Part shown: in pieces, positions 1 through 7,867 of the stretch
Position numbering within the stretch: the first letter of the stretch is position 1
Layout: the number at the start of each line of letters is the position of its first letter
DNA from: Bacillota bacterium
Lineage (GTDB): Bacteria; Bacillota; Bacilli; Alicyclobacillales; SLC66
Length of the DNA: 8,643 bases
Direction of reading: 5' to 3'
Assembly (NCBI GenBank): GCA_021821185.1
Contig: JAKACU010000074.1
Span: 1-8,643 of the forward strand
Made by a program: the position numbers and the translations under genes
The notes under the pieces: generated by a model
The model's input: the letters and a program-made list of their open reading frames with translations, nothing else
What the model was told of the DNA's origin: nothing
The model's database searches: none

Positions 1-514
1 GATCCATGTTAGGATCAGTAAATAAGTGGTGTAATGCTGCCATACTAATTGATCCAAAGATGGACCATGCCCCGGTCTGGGGATCGCCCGGCAAAAAGTC
101 TCCTGATTGTATCCCTGCTTGTACGATACCTTGAATGGCGTTCACATAGTGAACCAGCATGCGTCGAAACTCATGTTGCCGACTGTCATCTCCCCATGCT
201 TCTCGCAGCAAAATGATACATAAATCACGATATTCTCCAAAAAAATTTAACTGTTCCTTTATGATCGTTTTAATTTGATCGATCGGTGTGTCAGTATGAT
301 CGACTTTGGACAATACGCTCTCTCTAAGCAATTCCGTACCTTCAGTAACGAGAAAAAGAAAAAGCTCTTCTTTACTTTTGAAGTGATAATAAATGGTGCC
401 CTTAGCTACATTGGCACGCGATGCAATTTCATCCATGGTCGCTTTTTCAAAACCTCGTAGGGAAAATACGTCGATAGCGGCCTGAAAGATTAGACGCGTT
501 TTTAAAGAAGCCAC
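1..514 (-). CDS. TetR/AcrR-family transcriptional regulator, C-terminus cut by window edge
   Basis: This is a one-component DNA-binding repressor. It was read by translating the minus strand from about 514 down to base 1 with no stop, giving about 171 residues, so only the last part of the ligand-binding domain is missing. The N-terminal helix-turn-helix is clear at about residues 26-46: TMDEIASRANVAKGTIYYHF followed by KSKEEL, the canonical TetR recognition-helix signature. The rest is helical and variable, as expected for the ligand pocket, so the inducer cannot be predicted. The start is uncertain. Two in-frame GTG codons lie at 523 and 514, and the only SD-like GAGG (526-529) is 2 nt from the first and 11 nt from the second, so I chose 514. 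The gene is divergent from prkA, with about 125 bp between starts. It may control itself and a gene to the left of the window; control of prkA is possible but unsupported. Confidence 0.88.
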   Translation of the reverse strand, partial: MASLKTRLIFQAAIDVFSLRGFEKATMDEIASRANVAKGTIYYHFKSKEELFLFLVTEGTELLRESVLSKVDHTDTPIDQIKTIIKEQLNFFGEYRDLCIILLREAWGDDSRQHEFRRMLVHYVNAIQGIVQAGIQSGDFLPGDPQTGAWSIFGSISMAALHHLFTDPNMD

Positions 515-623
515 CCTGTTCACATCCTCGTATAATGATCGTTTAAAAAACAGCAACCCGCGCGCAACCCGTGCATAAGCATAATAGCACATCCCTCGAG
601 ATGGAATCGCTAGTCCGTGTGTC

Positions 624-631
624 AAAGGGGG
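624..631 (+). promoter_or_regulatory. Shine-Dalgarno site that fixes the prkA start
   Basis: AAAGGGGG lies 8 nt upstream of the ATG at 640. The same frame stays open upstream to a GTG at 571, but that codon has no SD, and the upstream residues do not resemble the N-terminus of PrkA proteins. The site therefore decides for 640. Confidence 0.8.
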
Positions 632-639
632 TAAATGGC

Positions 640-2538
640 ATGGGAATACTTGACCGTCTGGCTGCATACCGGGCACAAGAAGAGGAACTTTTGTGGGAAG
701 GAACCATGGCTGATTACATTGAACTTGTGAAAAAACAGCCTCGTATCGCTGAAACTGCACATTCACGTATCTATCACATGATTGCCCGGGCAGGTATCGA
801 TGAAGGGGAAAATGGAAGAAAACAGTATCGTTTTTTTGCTGACGAGTTATTCGGCCTTGATCAGCCTTTGGAACGATTGATCGAGGAATATTTTCATTCG
901 GCAGCAAAACGACTTGACGTACGAAAACGCATTTTACTTCTGATGGGGCCTGTCAGCGGTGGAAAGTCAACCATCGTCACGTTGCTAAAGAAAGGCCTTG
1001 AACGATATTCGAGGACATCTGTTGGTGCTTTGTATGGTATTAAAGGTTGTCCCATGCATGAGGAACCGCTACATCTTATTCCCGAACCGATGCGAAGAGA
1101 TGTTGAAGAGGAACTTGGTGTACGCATCGAAGGGAGCCTTTGTCCGTCATGCCGTGTGAGATTACAAGCAGAGTACGGAGGCACGATTGAAAACGTCTTG
1201 GTGGAACGTGTCTTATTGTCTGAAGAAGAGCGGGTGGGCATCGGTACTTTTAGCCCATCGGATCCGAAAAGCCAGGACATTGCAGATCTGACAGGCAGCA
1301 TCGATTTTTCCACGATCGCTGAGTATGGGTCAGAGAGCGACCCACGAGCGTACCGTTTTGATGGTGAACTGAATAAGGCTAATCGGGGTCTGATGGAATT
1401 TCAAGAAATGTTAAAGTCCGACGAAAAATTCCTCTGGCATCTTCTTTCATTGTCGCAAGAGGGAAACTTTAAAGCCGGACGGTTTGCGCTTATCTCAGCC
1501 GATGAAATGATTGTGGCCCATACTAATGAAACAGAGTATCGCACTTTTGTTAACAACAAACGTAATGAAGCGTTGCAATCGCGCATGATCGTCATGCCAG
1601 TGCCGTATAACTTAAGTGCGAGTGAAGAAGTGAAGATTTACAATAAACTCGTTTCGCAAAGCGATTTGCGTGATGTTCATATAGCGCCACATGCTCTCTG
1701 GACAGCTGCCATTTTTACGATTTTGAGTCGGCTAAAAGAATCCAAGAAACAGGGCATGGATTTGCTAAAAAAGCTGTACTTGTATGATGGGAAAACGGTC
1801 GAAGGTTTCAAGGAAAGCGATGTAAAGGAACTACGCAACGAAGCTGTCGATGAAGGCATGAGCGGTATCGATCCACGATATGTGATCAATCGAATCTCAA
1901 GCGCGCTTATTCGGCGTGACACGTCATGTATCAATTCGCTTGACGTGTTGCGTGCCATTAAAGACGGACTGGACCAACATGCATCGATTAGTAAGGAAGA
2001 TCGAGAACGAATGTTGAACTTTGTTGCCATTGCTCGCAAAGAGTATGATGAATTGGCCAAAAAGGAAGTTCAAAAGGCGTTCGTGTATTCTTATGAGGAA
2101 TCGGCTAAAACGTTGCTCGAGAATTATTTGAATAATGTGGAGGCTTATTGCAACTGGCAAAAGTTGCGAGACCCTATCACAGGTGAGGAACTGGATCCGG
2201 ATGAGAAATTGATGCGCTCGATCGAAGAACAAATTGGGATTTCGGACAACGCGAAAAAAGCGTTTCGTGAGGAAATTCTAATTCGCATATCAACATTTTC
2301 CAGACGTGGCAAGAGGTTTGAGTATCATTCGCACGAGAGATTACGTGAAGCTATCGAAAAAAAGCTATTTGCGGATTTGAAAGATGTCGTAAAGATTACT
2401 ACGTCGGCTAAAACTCCTGATGGGACTCAGCTAAAAAAGATTAATGAAGTCAGCAAAAGATTAATGGACGAATTTGGGTATTGTCCCGTGTGTGCCAATG
2501 AACTATTGCAGTACACTGGCAGCTTGTTGAATCGATGA
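640..2538 (+). CDS. prkA: PrkA AAA+ serine protein kinase
   Basis: This is a cytoplasmic AAA+ ATPase/serine kinase of the PrkA family (YeaG in E. coli), linked to sporulation in Bacillus and to nutrient-stress responses in enterobacteria. From the ATG at 640 it has 632 residues, essentially the Bacillus subtilis length. The AAA+ core holds a Walker A motif, GPVSGGKS, at about residues 103-110. The PrkA-typical segments GTFSPSDPKSQDIADLTGSI (about 202-221) and RGLMEFQEMLK (about 249-259) follow, then EGNFKAGRFALISADE. The C-terminal kinase-like domain contains conserved VQKAFVYSYEESAKTL and ERLREAIEKKLFADLKDVVK stretches and ends in GSLLNR. Two CxxC pairs, CPSC (168-171) and CPVC (615-618), could bind metal or respond to redox; as I recall it, B. 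subtilis PrkA lacks cysteines at these places. It is the first gene of the prkA-yhbH-spoVR unit. I found no convincing promoter upstream. Confidence 0.96.
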   Translation: MGILDRLAAYRAQEEELLWEGTMADYIELVKKQPRIAETAHSRIYHMIARAGIDEGENGRKQYRFFADELFGLDQPLERLIEEYFHSAAKRLDVRKRILLLMGPVSGGKSTIVTLLKKGLERYSRTSVGALYGIKGCPMHEEPLHLIPEPMRRDVEEELGVRIEGSLCPSCRVRLQAEYGGTIENVLVERVLLSEEERVGIGTFSPSDPKSQDIADLTGSIDFSTIAEYGSESDPRAYRFDGELNKANRGLMEFQEMLKSDEKFLWHLLSLSQEGNFKAGRFALISADEMIVAHTNETEYRTFVNNKRNEALQSRMIVMPVPYNLSASEEVKIYNKLVSQSDLRDVHIAPHALWTAAIFTILSRLKESKKQGMDLLKKLYLYDGKTVEGFKESDVKELRNEAVDEGMSGIDPRYVINRISSALIRRDTSCINSLDVLRAIKDGLDQHASISKEDRERMLNFVAIARKEYDELAKKEVQKAFVYSYEESAKTLLENYLNNVEAYCNWQKLRDPITGEELDPDEKLMRSIEEQIGISDNAKKAFREEILIRISTFSRRGKRFEYHSHERLREAIEKKLFADLKDVVKITTSAKTPDGTQLKKINEVSKRLMDEFGYCPVCANELLQYTGSLLNR

Positions 2539-2548
2539 TTGTCATGCT

Positions 2549-2571
2549 TGGGGTGCGCAACGCGCACCCCA
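2549..2571 (+). other. Strong hairpin between prkA and yhbH
   Basis: A perfect inverted repeat can form a 10-bp, GC-rich stem (TGGGGTGCGC paired with GCGCACCCCA) with a 3-nt AAC loop. It begins 10 nt after the prkA stop codon. It is followed by ACCTTTAAC rather than a run of T, so it is not a standard intrinsic terminator. It may act as a processing or stability element or a partial attenuator that sets prkA apart from yhbH-spoVR. That role is inference. Confidence 0.6.
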
Positions 2572-2604
2572 CCTTTAACACAGTGCATGTGGTGATGATA
2601 GGGG

Positions 2605-3777
2605 ATGTTTACCGTGGGCGATACTTCCTTTTTTATTAGTAAGGATGATTGGAGCCTGCATCGAAAAGGAGAGCAAGATCAGGCTCGTCATCAGGAAAAG
2701 GTAAGGGAGGCCATCCGCAAAAATCTTGCTGATCTGATTAGCGAGGAAGGTATTATTATGACGGATGGCCGACAGGTCGTTAAAATTCCAATTCGGTCGT
2801 TAGATGAATTTCATTTTCGGTACAATTTCAACAAAAGTCAGCAAACTGGTCAAGGTGATGGTGATTCTGCGATAGGAGATGTGATCGCTAAGGATGGTTC
2901 TGGGGAAAAGGGAGCAGGGCACGACTCAGGCGCCGGAGATCAAGCTGGGGCTGATTACTATGAGGCTGAAGTGTCGGTCGATGAGATTCAGGAGTTGCTA
3001 TTCGCTGATTTGCAATTGCCAAATTTAGTACAGAAATCCCCAGAGGACGTGATAGTTGAAGATATTGCGTTCAAAGACGTGCGTAAAAAGGGTTTGCAAA
3101 GCAACATCGATAAAAAACGTACAATCCTGGAAAATGTATTGAGAAATGCGCGTGCTGGCAAACCTGGGTTGCATGACATCGCACTTGATGATCTTCGCTT
3201 TAAGACGTGGGAAGATGTCGAAAGGCCACATTCTCAAGCTGTCGTTTTGGCGATGATGGATACGTCGGGTTCCATGGGGACTTTTGAAAAATATGTAGCA
3301 CGAACGTTTTTCTTTTGGATGGTGCGGTTCTTGCGTACTAAGTATCAAACGGTTGACATTCAGTTTATCGCGCATCACACAGAGGCAAAGGTTGTCACCG
3401 AGCAAGAATTCTTCACGAAAGGTGAAAGTGGCGGTACGATCTGTTCATCAGCCTATAAGCTCGCTCTTGATCTTATCGAAACGAAGTATTCACCCGATCG
3501 CTACAACATCTACCCGGTGCATTTTTCCGACGGAGACAATCTTACATCGGATAACGACAAATGTGTGCAGTTGGTTCACAAATTGATGGATGTGTCTAAT
3601 CTATTTGGCTATGGAGAGGTCAATCAGTATAACCGGGCAAGCACGTTGATGAGTGCCTATCGTCATATTCACAGCCCTTTATTCCGACATGCCATTATTC
3701 GCGAAAAGGCAGACATTTATCGTTCACTGCATACGTTTTTTGGTCCTTCACAAAGTGTCTCAGGAGGTGCGTTATGA
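2605..3777 (+). CDS. yhbH: YhbH/YeaH family protein (DUF444, VWA-like), partner of PrkA
   Basis: This cytoplasmic DUF444-family protein is almost always found beside prkA; its molecular role is not established. It has 390 residues, close to the Bacillus length. The N-terminus carries the family signature [14 protein letters not shown] (about 9-22) and [15 protein letters not shown] glycine/aspartate-rich flexible stretch (about 82-116, [11 protein letters not shown] and beyond) precedes a von Willebrand A-like domain. The domain shows a MIDAS-type metal site: DTSGS (219-223), GGT (276-278) and SDGD (308-311). The C-terminus contains [17 protein letters not shown] (340-356), then [13 protein letters not shown]. 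The start is ambiguous. ATG 2605 directly abuts AGGGG but has GGTGAT at 2591-2596, complementary to the 16S tail. GTG 2614 would place AGGGG 9 nt upstream. The gene overlaps spoVR by 4 nt (ATGA), which implies translational coupling. Confidence 0.95.
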   Translation: MFTVGDTSFFISKDDWSLHRKGEQDQARHQEKVREAIRKNLADLISEEGIIMTDGRQVVKIPIRSLDEFHFRYNFNKSQQTGQGDGDSAIGDVIAKDGSGEKGAGHDSGAGDQAGADYYEAEVSVDEIQELLFADLQLPNLVQKSPEDVIVEDIAFKDVRKKGLQSNIDKKRTILENVLRNARAGKPGLHDIALDDLRFKTWEDVERPHSQAVVLAMMDTSGSMGTFEKYVARTFFFWMVRFLRTKYQTVDIQFIAHHTEAKVVTEQEFFTKGESGGTICSSAYKLALDLIETKYSPDRYNIYPVHFSDGDNLTSDNDKCVQLVHKLMDVSNLFGYGEVNQYNRASTLMSAYRHIHSPLFRHAIIREKADIYRSLHTFFGPSQSVSGGAL

Positions 3778-5198
3778 CTTCCGCAGAGTTGCTTGAACTT
3801 GAACAGGCAATTGATCGCATGGTTGAGTTGGCACGGGGATACGGCCTTGATTTTTACGATATGCGTTTTGAAGTTGTTCCCGCCGATGTACTTTATACGT
3901 TCGGCGCCTACCAAGGAATGCCTACCAGATACTCACATTGGACATTCGGAAAATTTTACTATCGAATGAAAGTTGACTATGATTTGGGGCTTAGTCGAAT
4001 TTATGAGCTCGTGATTAACTCCGATCCGTGTTACGCTTTTTTGTTAGATAACAACTCGCTTGTGGAAAATAAGATGGTGTGCGCCCATGTGCTTGCTCAT
4101 TGCGACTTCTTTAAGAATAATGCGATGTTCAAACACACCCCTCGTAACATGGTCGACAGCATGGCTGCAAGTGCAGAACGTTTTCGTGCGTATGAAATGC
4201 AGTATGGAAAAGTTGCCGTCGAGGAATTCCTTGACTCGGTTCTTGCAATCCAGGAGCACATCGATCCGTCGGAAACGGCACGTCAGCAGCGCTTGATACG
4301 GCCATCTGATGGCGATCGAAACGAGGCAAGCAAAGATAATCGTAGACTGAGCCCTTACGATGACCTATTTTCCTTAGATGAGCGGTTATCCACACAGCAA
4401 CGGAAAGAAAAGCCAAGGGATATAGTACACCCGCAAAAAGATCTCTTGTTGTTTCTTGTGCACAACAGCAAGACACTCACGGATTGGCAACGAGATGTTC
4501 TAACCGTCTTACGGGAGGAAATGTTGTATTTTTGGCCGCAAATTGAGACAAAGGTGATGAATGAAGGCTGGGCTACGTATTGGCACCAGCGCATCATGCG
4601 CGAACTTGATTTGACAGGAGCTGAGGCCATTGATTTTGCTAGAACCAATGCGGGAGTTACCGCACCATCACGAATGCACATCAATCCTTATTTGCTTGGC
4701 GTAAAGATCTGGGAAGCGATTGAAAAAGAGTATGAAGTGCCAACAGGGGACCGTCGCGACCGATTTCATGTTGAAGGTAATGTAGGTAGGCAACAAATGT
4801 TTGAAGTTCGTGAGATGGAATCCGATGCTTCATTTTTGCGCAATTACTTGACGCAAGATTTGATTGAGGAATTGGATCTCTTTCTCTACCAAAAGGTTGG
4901 TAACGAATGGAGGATTGTGGAGAAAGACTGGCGAAAAGTACGCGACAAATTATGTGCCAGTCGGACGAACGGCGGTTACCCCGTGCTTTATGTGATGGAT
5001 GGGGATTATCAGGTGGCGGGAGAATTGTATCTGAAACACGCGTATGAAGGTATGGAACTTGACGTGAAGTATAGCGAAAAGACGTTACCACACGTTTTTA
5101 AGTTGTGGGGTCGTCCGGTACACTTAGAGACGGTTTTAGAGGGGCGAAATATACTATTTTCCTACGATGGAAATCGAATTCAACGCAAATTTTTGTGA
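3774..5198 (+). CDS. spoVR: SpoVR family protein (spore cortex / stress, YcgB homologue)
   Basis: This is a member of the SpoVR/YcgB family. In B. subtilis spoVR is reported to affect spore cortex formation. The family is also widespread in non-sporulating bacteria together with PrkA and YhbH, so its core role is not limited to sporulation. It has 474 residues, close to the usual 460-510. Recognisable conserved blocks are [20 protein letters not shown] (27-46), [20 protein letters not shown] (74-93), [12 protein letters not shown] (105-116), [16 protein letters not shown] (263-278) and [10 protein letters not shown] (304-313). H105, H109, D111, E264 and H271 could form a metal site; this is inferred from the HxxxH and EGWA..WH spacing. 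The ATG overlaps the yhbH stop, and AGGAGG (3762-3767) sits 6 nt upstream. It is the last gene of the unit and is followed by a terminator. Confidence 0.96.
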   Translation: MTSAELLELEQAIDRMVELARGYGLDFYDMRFEVVPADVLYTFGAYQGMPTRYSHWTFGKFYYRMKVDYDLGLSRIYELVINSDPCYAFLLDNNSLVENKMVCAHVLAHCDFFKNNAMFKHTPRNMVDSMAASAERFRAYEMQYGKVAVEEFLDSVLAIQEHIDPSETARQQRLIRPSDGDRNEASKDNRRLSPYDDLFSLDERLSTQQRKEKPRDIVHPQKDLLLFLVHNSKTLTDWQRDVLTVLREEMLYFWPQIETKVMNEGWATYWHQRIMRELDLTGAEAIDFARTNAGVTAPSRMHINPYLLGVKIWEAIEKEYEVPTGDRRDRFHVEGNVGRQQMFEVREMESDASFLRNYLTQDLIEELDLFLYQKVGNEWRIVEKDWRKVRDKLCASRTNGGYPVLYVMDGDYQVAGELYLKHAYEGMELDVKYSEKTLPHVFKLWGRPVHLETVLEGRNILFSYDGNRIQRKFL

Positions 5199-5206
5199 TG
5201 GCAAGT

Positions 5207-5237
5207 AACCACTCGCTACCCGCGAGTGGTTTTTCTT
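5207..5237 (+). terminator. Intrinsic terminator of the prkA-yhbH-spoVR unit
   Basis: ACCACTCGC (5208-5216) pairs perfectly with GCGAGTGGT (5222-5230) around a 5-nt loop. The outer A-T pair at 5207/5231 extends the stem, and TTTTTCTT follows. It starts 9 nt after the spoVR stop. On the minus strand the stem is not followed by a T-run, so it should act mainly on plus-strand transcripts. Confidence 0.92.
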
Positions 5238-5390
5238 ACTTACCAATCCATACGGTCACGAAGTGCTATGCTTATAACGTTTTACATTAAGTTAAAAGCA
5301 ATGGGTTGAGCAATGCGCCAGAAGCTGGGATGAGACGCTTCAAGGCATCTTGTTGGTGATTTGGACGATCGAACATCACGATGCGAAGCT

Positions 5391-6008
5391 TTAAGTCGGT
5401 GTCAGTCCATTCATGATAAATTGCACGGCAAGTTCAATTTCTTTTTCGTCGTTCCATTCTTTTTCAGGTAGTATATAGCATCTTGTCAAGATATACCCAG
5501 CCATGACGGAAACGCTCAGGCGAATAAGCGCAAAAGGAGCTAGATTGATCAATTCGCCACGCTCTTGAAAATGAACTATGATGCGTTCTATGGGCCCTGC
5601 GACTTGCGGAAAAATTTGTTCCTTAAATTGCTGCCGAAGTTCCTTATGAAAAGGAATTTCGTGTAAGAGGATTTTGATCACAGGACCGTTTTTCACGACA
5701 AAGGCGAGCCGGTTGCGCAAAACCGCCCGTAAAAAATCAGGGAAACTGTCATAGCTTTCTTCGAGTAACTGATAAAAGTCGCGCAATACAAACGGAGCAA
5801 CGAACTTCGCCATGACCGGCGTGACGATCGACAGAAATAGTTTCTTTTTTGTTTTGTAATGACGAAAAATCGTCCCTTCTGCGACATCCGCTCGCTTTGC
5901 TATTTCACTCGTGGATGTCGCAGAATAACCCTTTTGTGCAAAGATCTCAACAGCGGCTTGGACAATTCGAATTTGTTTTTCGGTCATTTTCTCATCTTTA
6001 TCAGGCAT
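5391..6008 (-). CDS. TetR/AcrR-family regulator of the adjacent ABC exporter
   Basis: This is a probable local repressor of the ABC export operon of which it is the third gene. From ATG 6008 it has 205 residues, normal for TetR proteins. The N-terminal helix-turn-helix is typical: AAVEIFAQKGYSATSTSEIA, followed by KRADVAEGTIFRHYKTKKKL (about residues 18-57). The C-terminal helical domain contains MAGYILTRCYI near the end and is not diagnostic of a ligand. I chose ATG 6008 because AGGTGG (6014-6019) lies 5 nt upstream and overlaps the stop codon of the permease gene. A GTG at 6017, immediately after that stop, would give 208 residues but has no SD of its own. Tight coupling to the transporter suggests autoregulation of the whole operon. 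I see no clear terminator downstream on this strand. Confidence 0.92.
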   Translation of the reverse strand: MPDKDEKMTEKQIRIVQAAVEIFAQKGYSATSTSEIAKRADVAEGTIFRHYKTKKKLFLSIVTPVMAKFVAPFVLRDFYQLLEESYDSFPDFLRAVLRNRLAFVVKNGPVIKILLHEIPFHKELRQQFKEQIFPQVAGPIERIIVHFQERGELINLAPFALIRLSVSVMAGYILTRCYILPEKEWNDEKEIELAVQFIMNGLTPT

Positions 6009-6017
6009 ATTGGCCAC

Positions 6018-7046
6018 CTACACTTTGCGGTACTTTCGTAATGTGAAGACATTTAACACGATAAATACGAGGGATAAAGCGAGCAAGAAAAGAAGATCCA
6101 ATCCTATGACATCTATGCCTTTGCCCCGTATCATCACGTTTCGCATTGCCTCAGCGCCATAGTACAGGGGCATAAGGTAACTGAGCCAGCGTAACCAGGG
6201 AGCCATCGTGGCGATGTTGAAAAGGCCTGAGAAAAAGATCTGTGGGACCACGACAATAGGGATAAATTGCATGATTTGAAATTCGGAATTGGCAAAGGAC
6301 GAAATAAAGATGCCGAAAGTCAATGCGCTCATGGAAAGCAGTAATGTCACAATCAATAACGTAAATAGTGACCCTGTCATCATCATACCAAGGATATCAA
6401 CTGAAAACCAAGCAATTAAAAATGCCTGAACGATCGTGAAGGCGCCGTAGCCAAGTACGTAACCAAGCACAACTTCATAGCGTTTGATGGGTGTTGCAAG
6501 CAGACGATCAAGTGTCCCTGTAGTGCGTTCATTTAAAAATGAAATTCCCGCCACTAAAAATACAAAGAAAAAAGCGAAGAATCCGATCAAAACGGGACCG
6601 AAGTTATCAAAAGAAGTCATCGAGGCGGATCCGTATAAGTAAGAAACCGTTGGTTGGCTCAATGCCTGACGCGTGATCGCCGGTTGTGTCAGCTTTTGCA
6701 GATTCATCAATACAGCTTGGCTAGTCGATGGATTGCTACCTTCGAGTTTGATAGCAAGTTGTCCGTGATGAAAATCAACATAGGCATCGATACTTTGATT
6801 TTTCAACGCAGACAATGCACTCGCGGATGATGCATAGGATGACAATGTCACGCTTTCTTTTGCGAGTTGCTGTGACAAGGCAACCGGTACATGAATGAGT
6901 CCGATTTTTGGTTTATATGTGCTTCCGTTAAAGACAAGAGAAATGAGTGTCATGACAAAAAGTGGCGCAAGTAACATAAGAGCAAGTGTTCTCTTATCAT
7001 GAAGAAATTGTCGCCAGATACGAAAGACTAAAGCACGGATTCTCAT
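6018..7046 (-). CDS. ABC-2 type exporter permease
   Basis: This is the membrane subunit of an ABC exporter of the ABC-2 superfamily (drug or lipid-type efflux; substrate unknown). It has 342 residues. The topology is classic: one N-terminal transmembrane helix (about 20-40), a large extracytoplasmic region (about 42-145) rich in Ser/Ala/Gln, then about five helices near 149-171, 196-216, 224-250, 258-278 and 313-335. The conserved cytoplasmic segment NERTTGTLDRLLATPIKRYE (172-191), which contacts the ATPase in this family, follows the second helix. The ATG overlaps the stop of the upstream ATPase gene by 4 nt. GGAGG (7056-7060) lies 9 nt upstream of the ATG, so the two subunits are translationally coupled. 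The TetR gene follows within a few nucleotides. Confidence 0.94.
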   Translation of the reverse strand: MRIRALVFRIWRQFLHDKRTLALMLLAPLFVMTLISLVFNGSTYKPKIGLIHVPVALSQQLAKESVTLSSYASSASALSALKNQSIDAYVDFHHGQLAIKLEGSNPSTSQAVLMNLQKLTQPAITRQALSQPTVSYLYGSASMTSFDNFGPVLIGFFAFFFVFLVAGISFLNERTTGTLDRLLATPIKRYEVVLGYVLGYGAFTIVQAFLIAWFSVDILGMMMTGSLFTLLIVTLLLSMSALTFGIFISSFANSEFQIMQFIPIVVVPQIFFSGLFNIATMAPWLRWLSYLMPLYYGAEAMRNVMIRGKGIDVIGLDLLFLLALSLVFIVLNVFTLRKYRKV

Positions 7047-7798
7047 GCGCGGGCACCTCCGTACGTTAGAAAGGCTTCTTCGATGGTAGATGCGTTCGTT
7101 TCCTGCTTTAATTCATCGGGCGATCCCAAAGCAATCAAACTCCCGTTTCGAATCATGGCGAGTCGATCACATTTGTCTGCCTCATCCATAACGTGTGTGG
7201 TAATAATGATCGTCGTTCCGTCGGCGCTCATCGTCCGTAGTTCGTTCCAGATGGATACCCGCAAGACAGGATCTATGCCGACAGTTGGCTCATCGAGAAT
7301 AAGAATTTTCGGTTGATGTAACAAAGCGATAGCAAGAGATAAGCGACGCTTCATGCCGCCAGAAAATGACGAGACCAATTTTTTAAGAGAGCCTTGTAGA
7401 TCGACGAGTGCCATTACTTCTTCCATTCGGCGTCGTTTTGCTTTGCCCGATAAGCCAAAGAGCGAGGCAAAAAAGTCTAGATTCTCTTGCGCCGTCAATT
7501 CTTCGTACAGCGCATCGGACTGAGCCATGTAGCCAATATTGGCTAATGCATCACGCCGTGGCAACGTAATGCCGTCCATGTGTACGGAACCACTCGATGC
7601 TTCGTCAATGCCTGCTAGCAGTTTAACAAGGGTGGTTTTCCCAGATCCGCTAGGTCCTAACAACCCAAAGATTTCTGATGTTAAGACTTCAAGACTAATA
7701 TCTTTCAGTATCGTTTTTTTTCCGAATCGGCGCGTAACATGATTGGCTACGATACTTGCCTGTGTAATTTGTTCACGTTGAATTTCAGCGAGAGGCAT
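7043..7798 (-). CDS. ABC transporter ATP-binding protein (drug-exporter type)
   Basis: This is the nucleotide-binding subunit that powers the adjacent ABC-2 permease. From ATG 7798 it has 251 residues. All core motifs are intact: Walker A GPSGSGKT (48-55), Q-loop YMAQSD (Q93), signature FSGGMKRR (145-152), Walker B ILILDE (165-170), the following PTVGIDP and the switch histidine in TTHVMDEAD (H202). The FSGGMKRR signature and the TVGIDP D-loop fit the DrrA/CcmA-like exporter group. The start could instead be a GTG at 7831 (262 residues). I prefer ATG 7798 because GGGG within TTAGGGGAT (7807-7810) lies 8 nt upstream, and because a candidate promoter would start transcription at about the GTG. 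It is the first gene of the three-gene operon. Confidence 0.94.
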   Translation of the reverse strand: MPLAEIQREQITQASIVANHVTRRFGKKTILKDISLEVLTSEIFGLLGPSGSGKTTLVKLLAGIDEASSGSVHMDGITLPRRDALANIGYMAQSDALYEELTAQENLDFFASLFGLSGKAKRRRMEEVMALVDLQGSLKKLVSSFSGGMKRRLSLAIALLHQPKILILDEPTVGIDPVLRVSIWNELRTMSADGTTIIITTHVMDEADKCDRLAMIRNGSLIALGSPDELKQETNASTIEEAFLTYGGARA

Positions 7799-7835
7799 CC
7801 TGTCATCCCCTAAAAGTAAGTAATCACTCACTCAT

Positions 7836-7864
7836 AAAATGACAGATGGGAAAAGCAATGTCAA
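7836..7864 (-). promoter_or_regulatory. Candidate sigma-A promoter for the ABC exporter operon
   Basis: On the minus strand a perfect -35 TTGACA (7859-7864) is followed after 17 nt by CATTTT (7836-7841), which matches only 3 of 6 positions of the -10 consensus. Transcription would start near 7829. TGACA (7840-7844) and TGTCA (7859-7863) form a small inverted repeat overlapping both elements, which could be an operator for the TetR encoded in the operon. That reading is inference. Confidence 0.35.
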
Positions 7865-7867
7865 CGT

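Noticed and set aside
275..460. Plus-strand 61-codon frame near the left end
   Set aside because: It is the complement of the helix-turn-helix region of the TetR gene on the minus strand, which is clearly the real gene.
531..536. TATAAT as a promoter for prkA
   Set aside because: It is a perfect -10 match, but no acceptable -35 lies 16-18 nt upstream, and it falls just upstream of the divergent TetR start. Sporulation sigma-factor patterns (E, F and G types) around 530-610 were also tried and did not fit both boxes.
571..639. N-terminal extension of prkA from a GTG at 571
   Set aside because: The GTG has no SD, the extra 23 residues do not look like PrkA, and the ATG at 640 has an excellent SD at ideal spacing and gives the normal family N-terminus.
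894..1313. Antisense open frame of 139 codons within prkA
   Set aside because: It lies opposite a strongly conserved coding region and has no SD or recognisable protein motif, so it is a shadow of prkA codon usage. The same holds for the other antisense frames inside prkA, yhbH and spoVR.
5281..5341. Terminator for the ABC/TetR operon on the minus strand
   Set aside because: GAAGC/GCTTC (5321-5325 and 5337-5341) could form a 5-bp stem, but it is short and not followed by a T-run.
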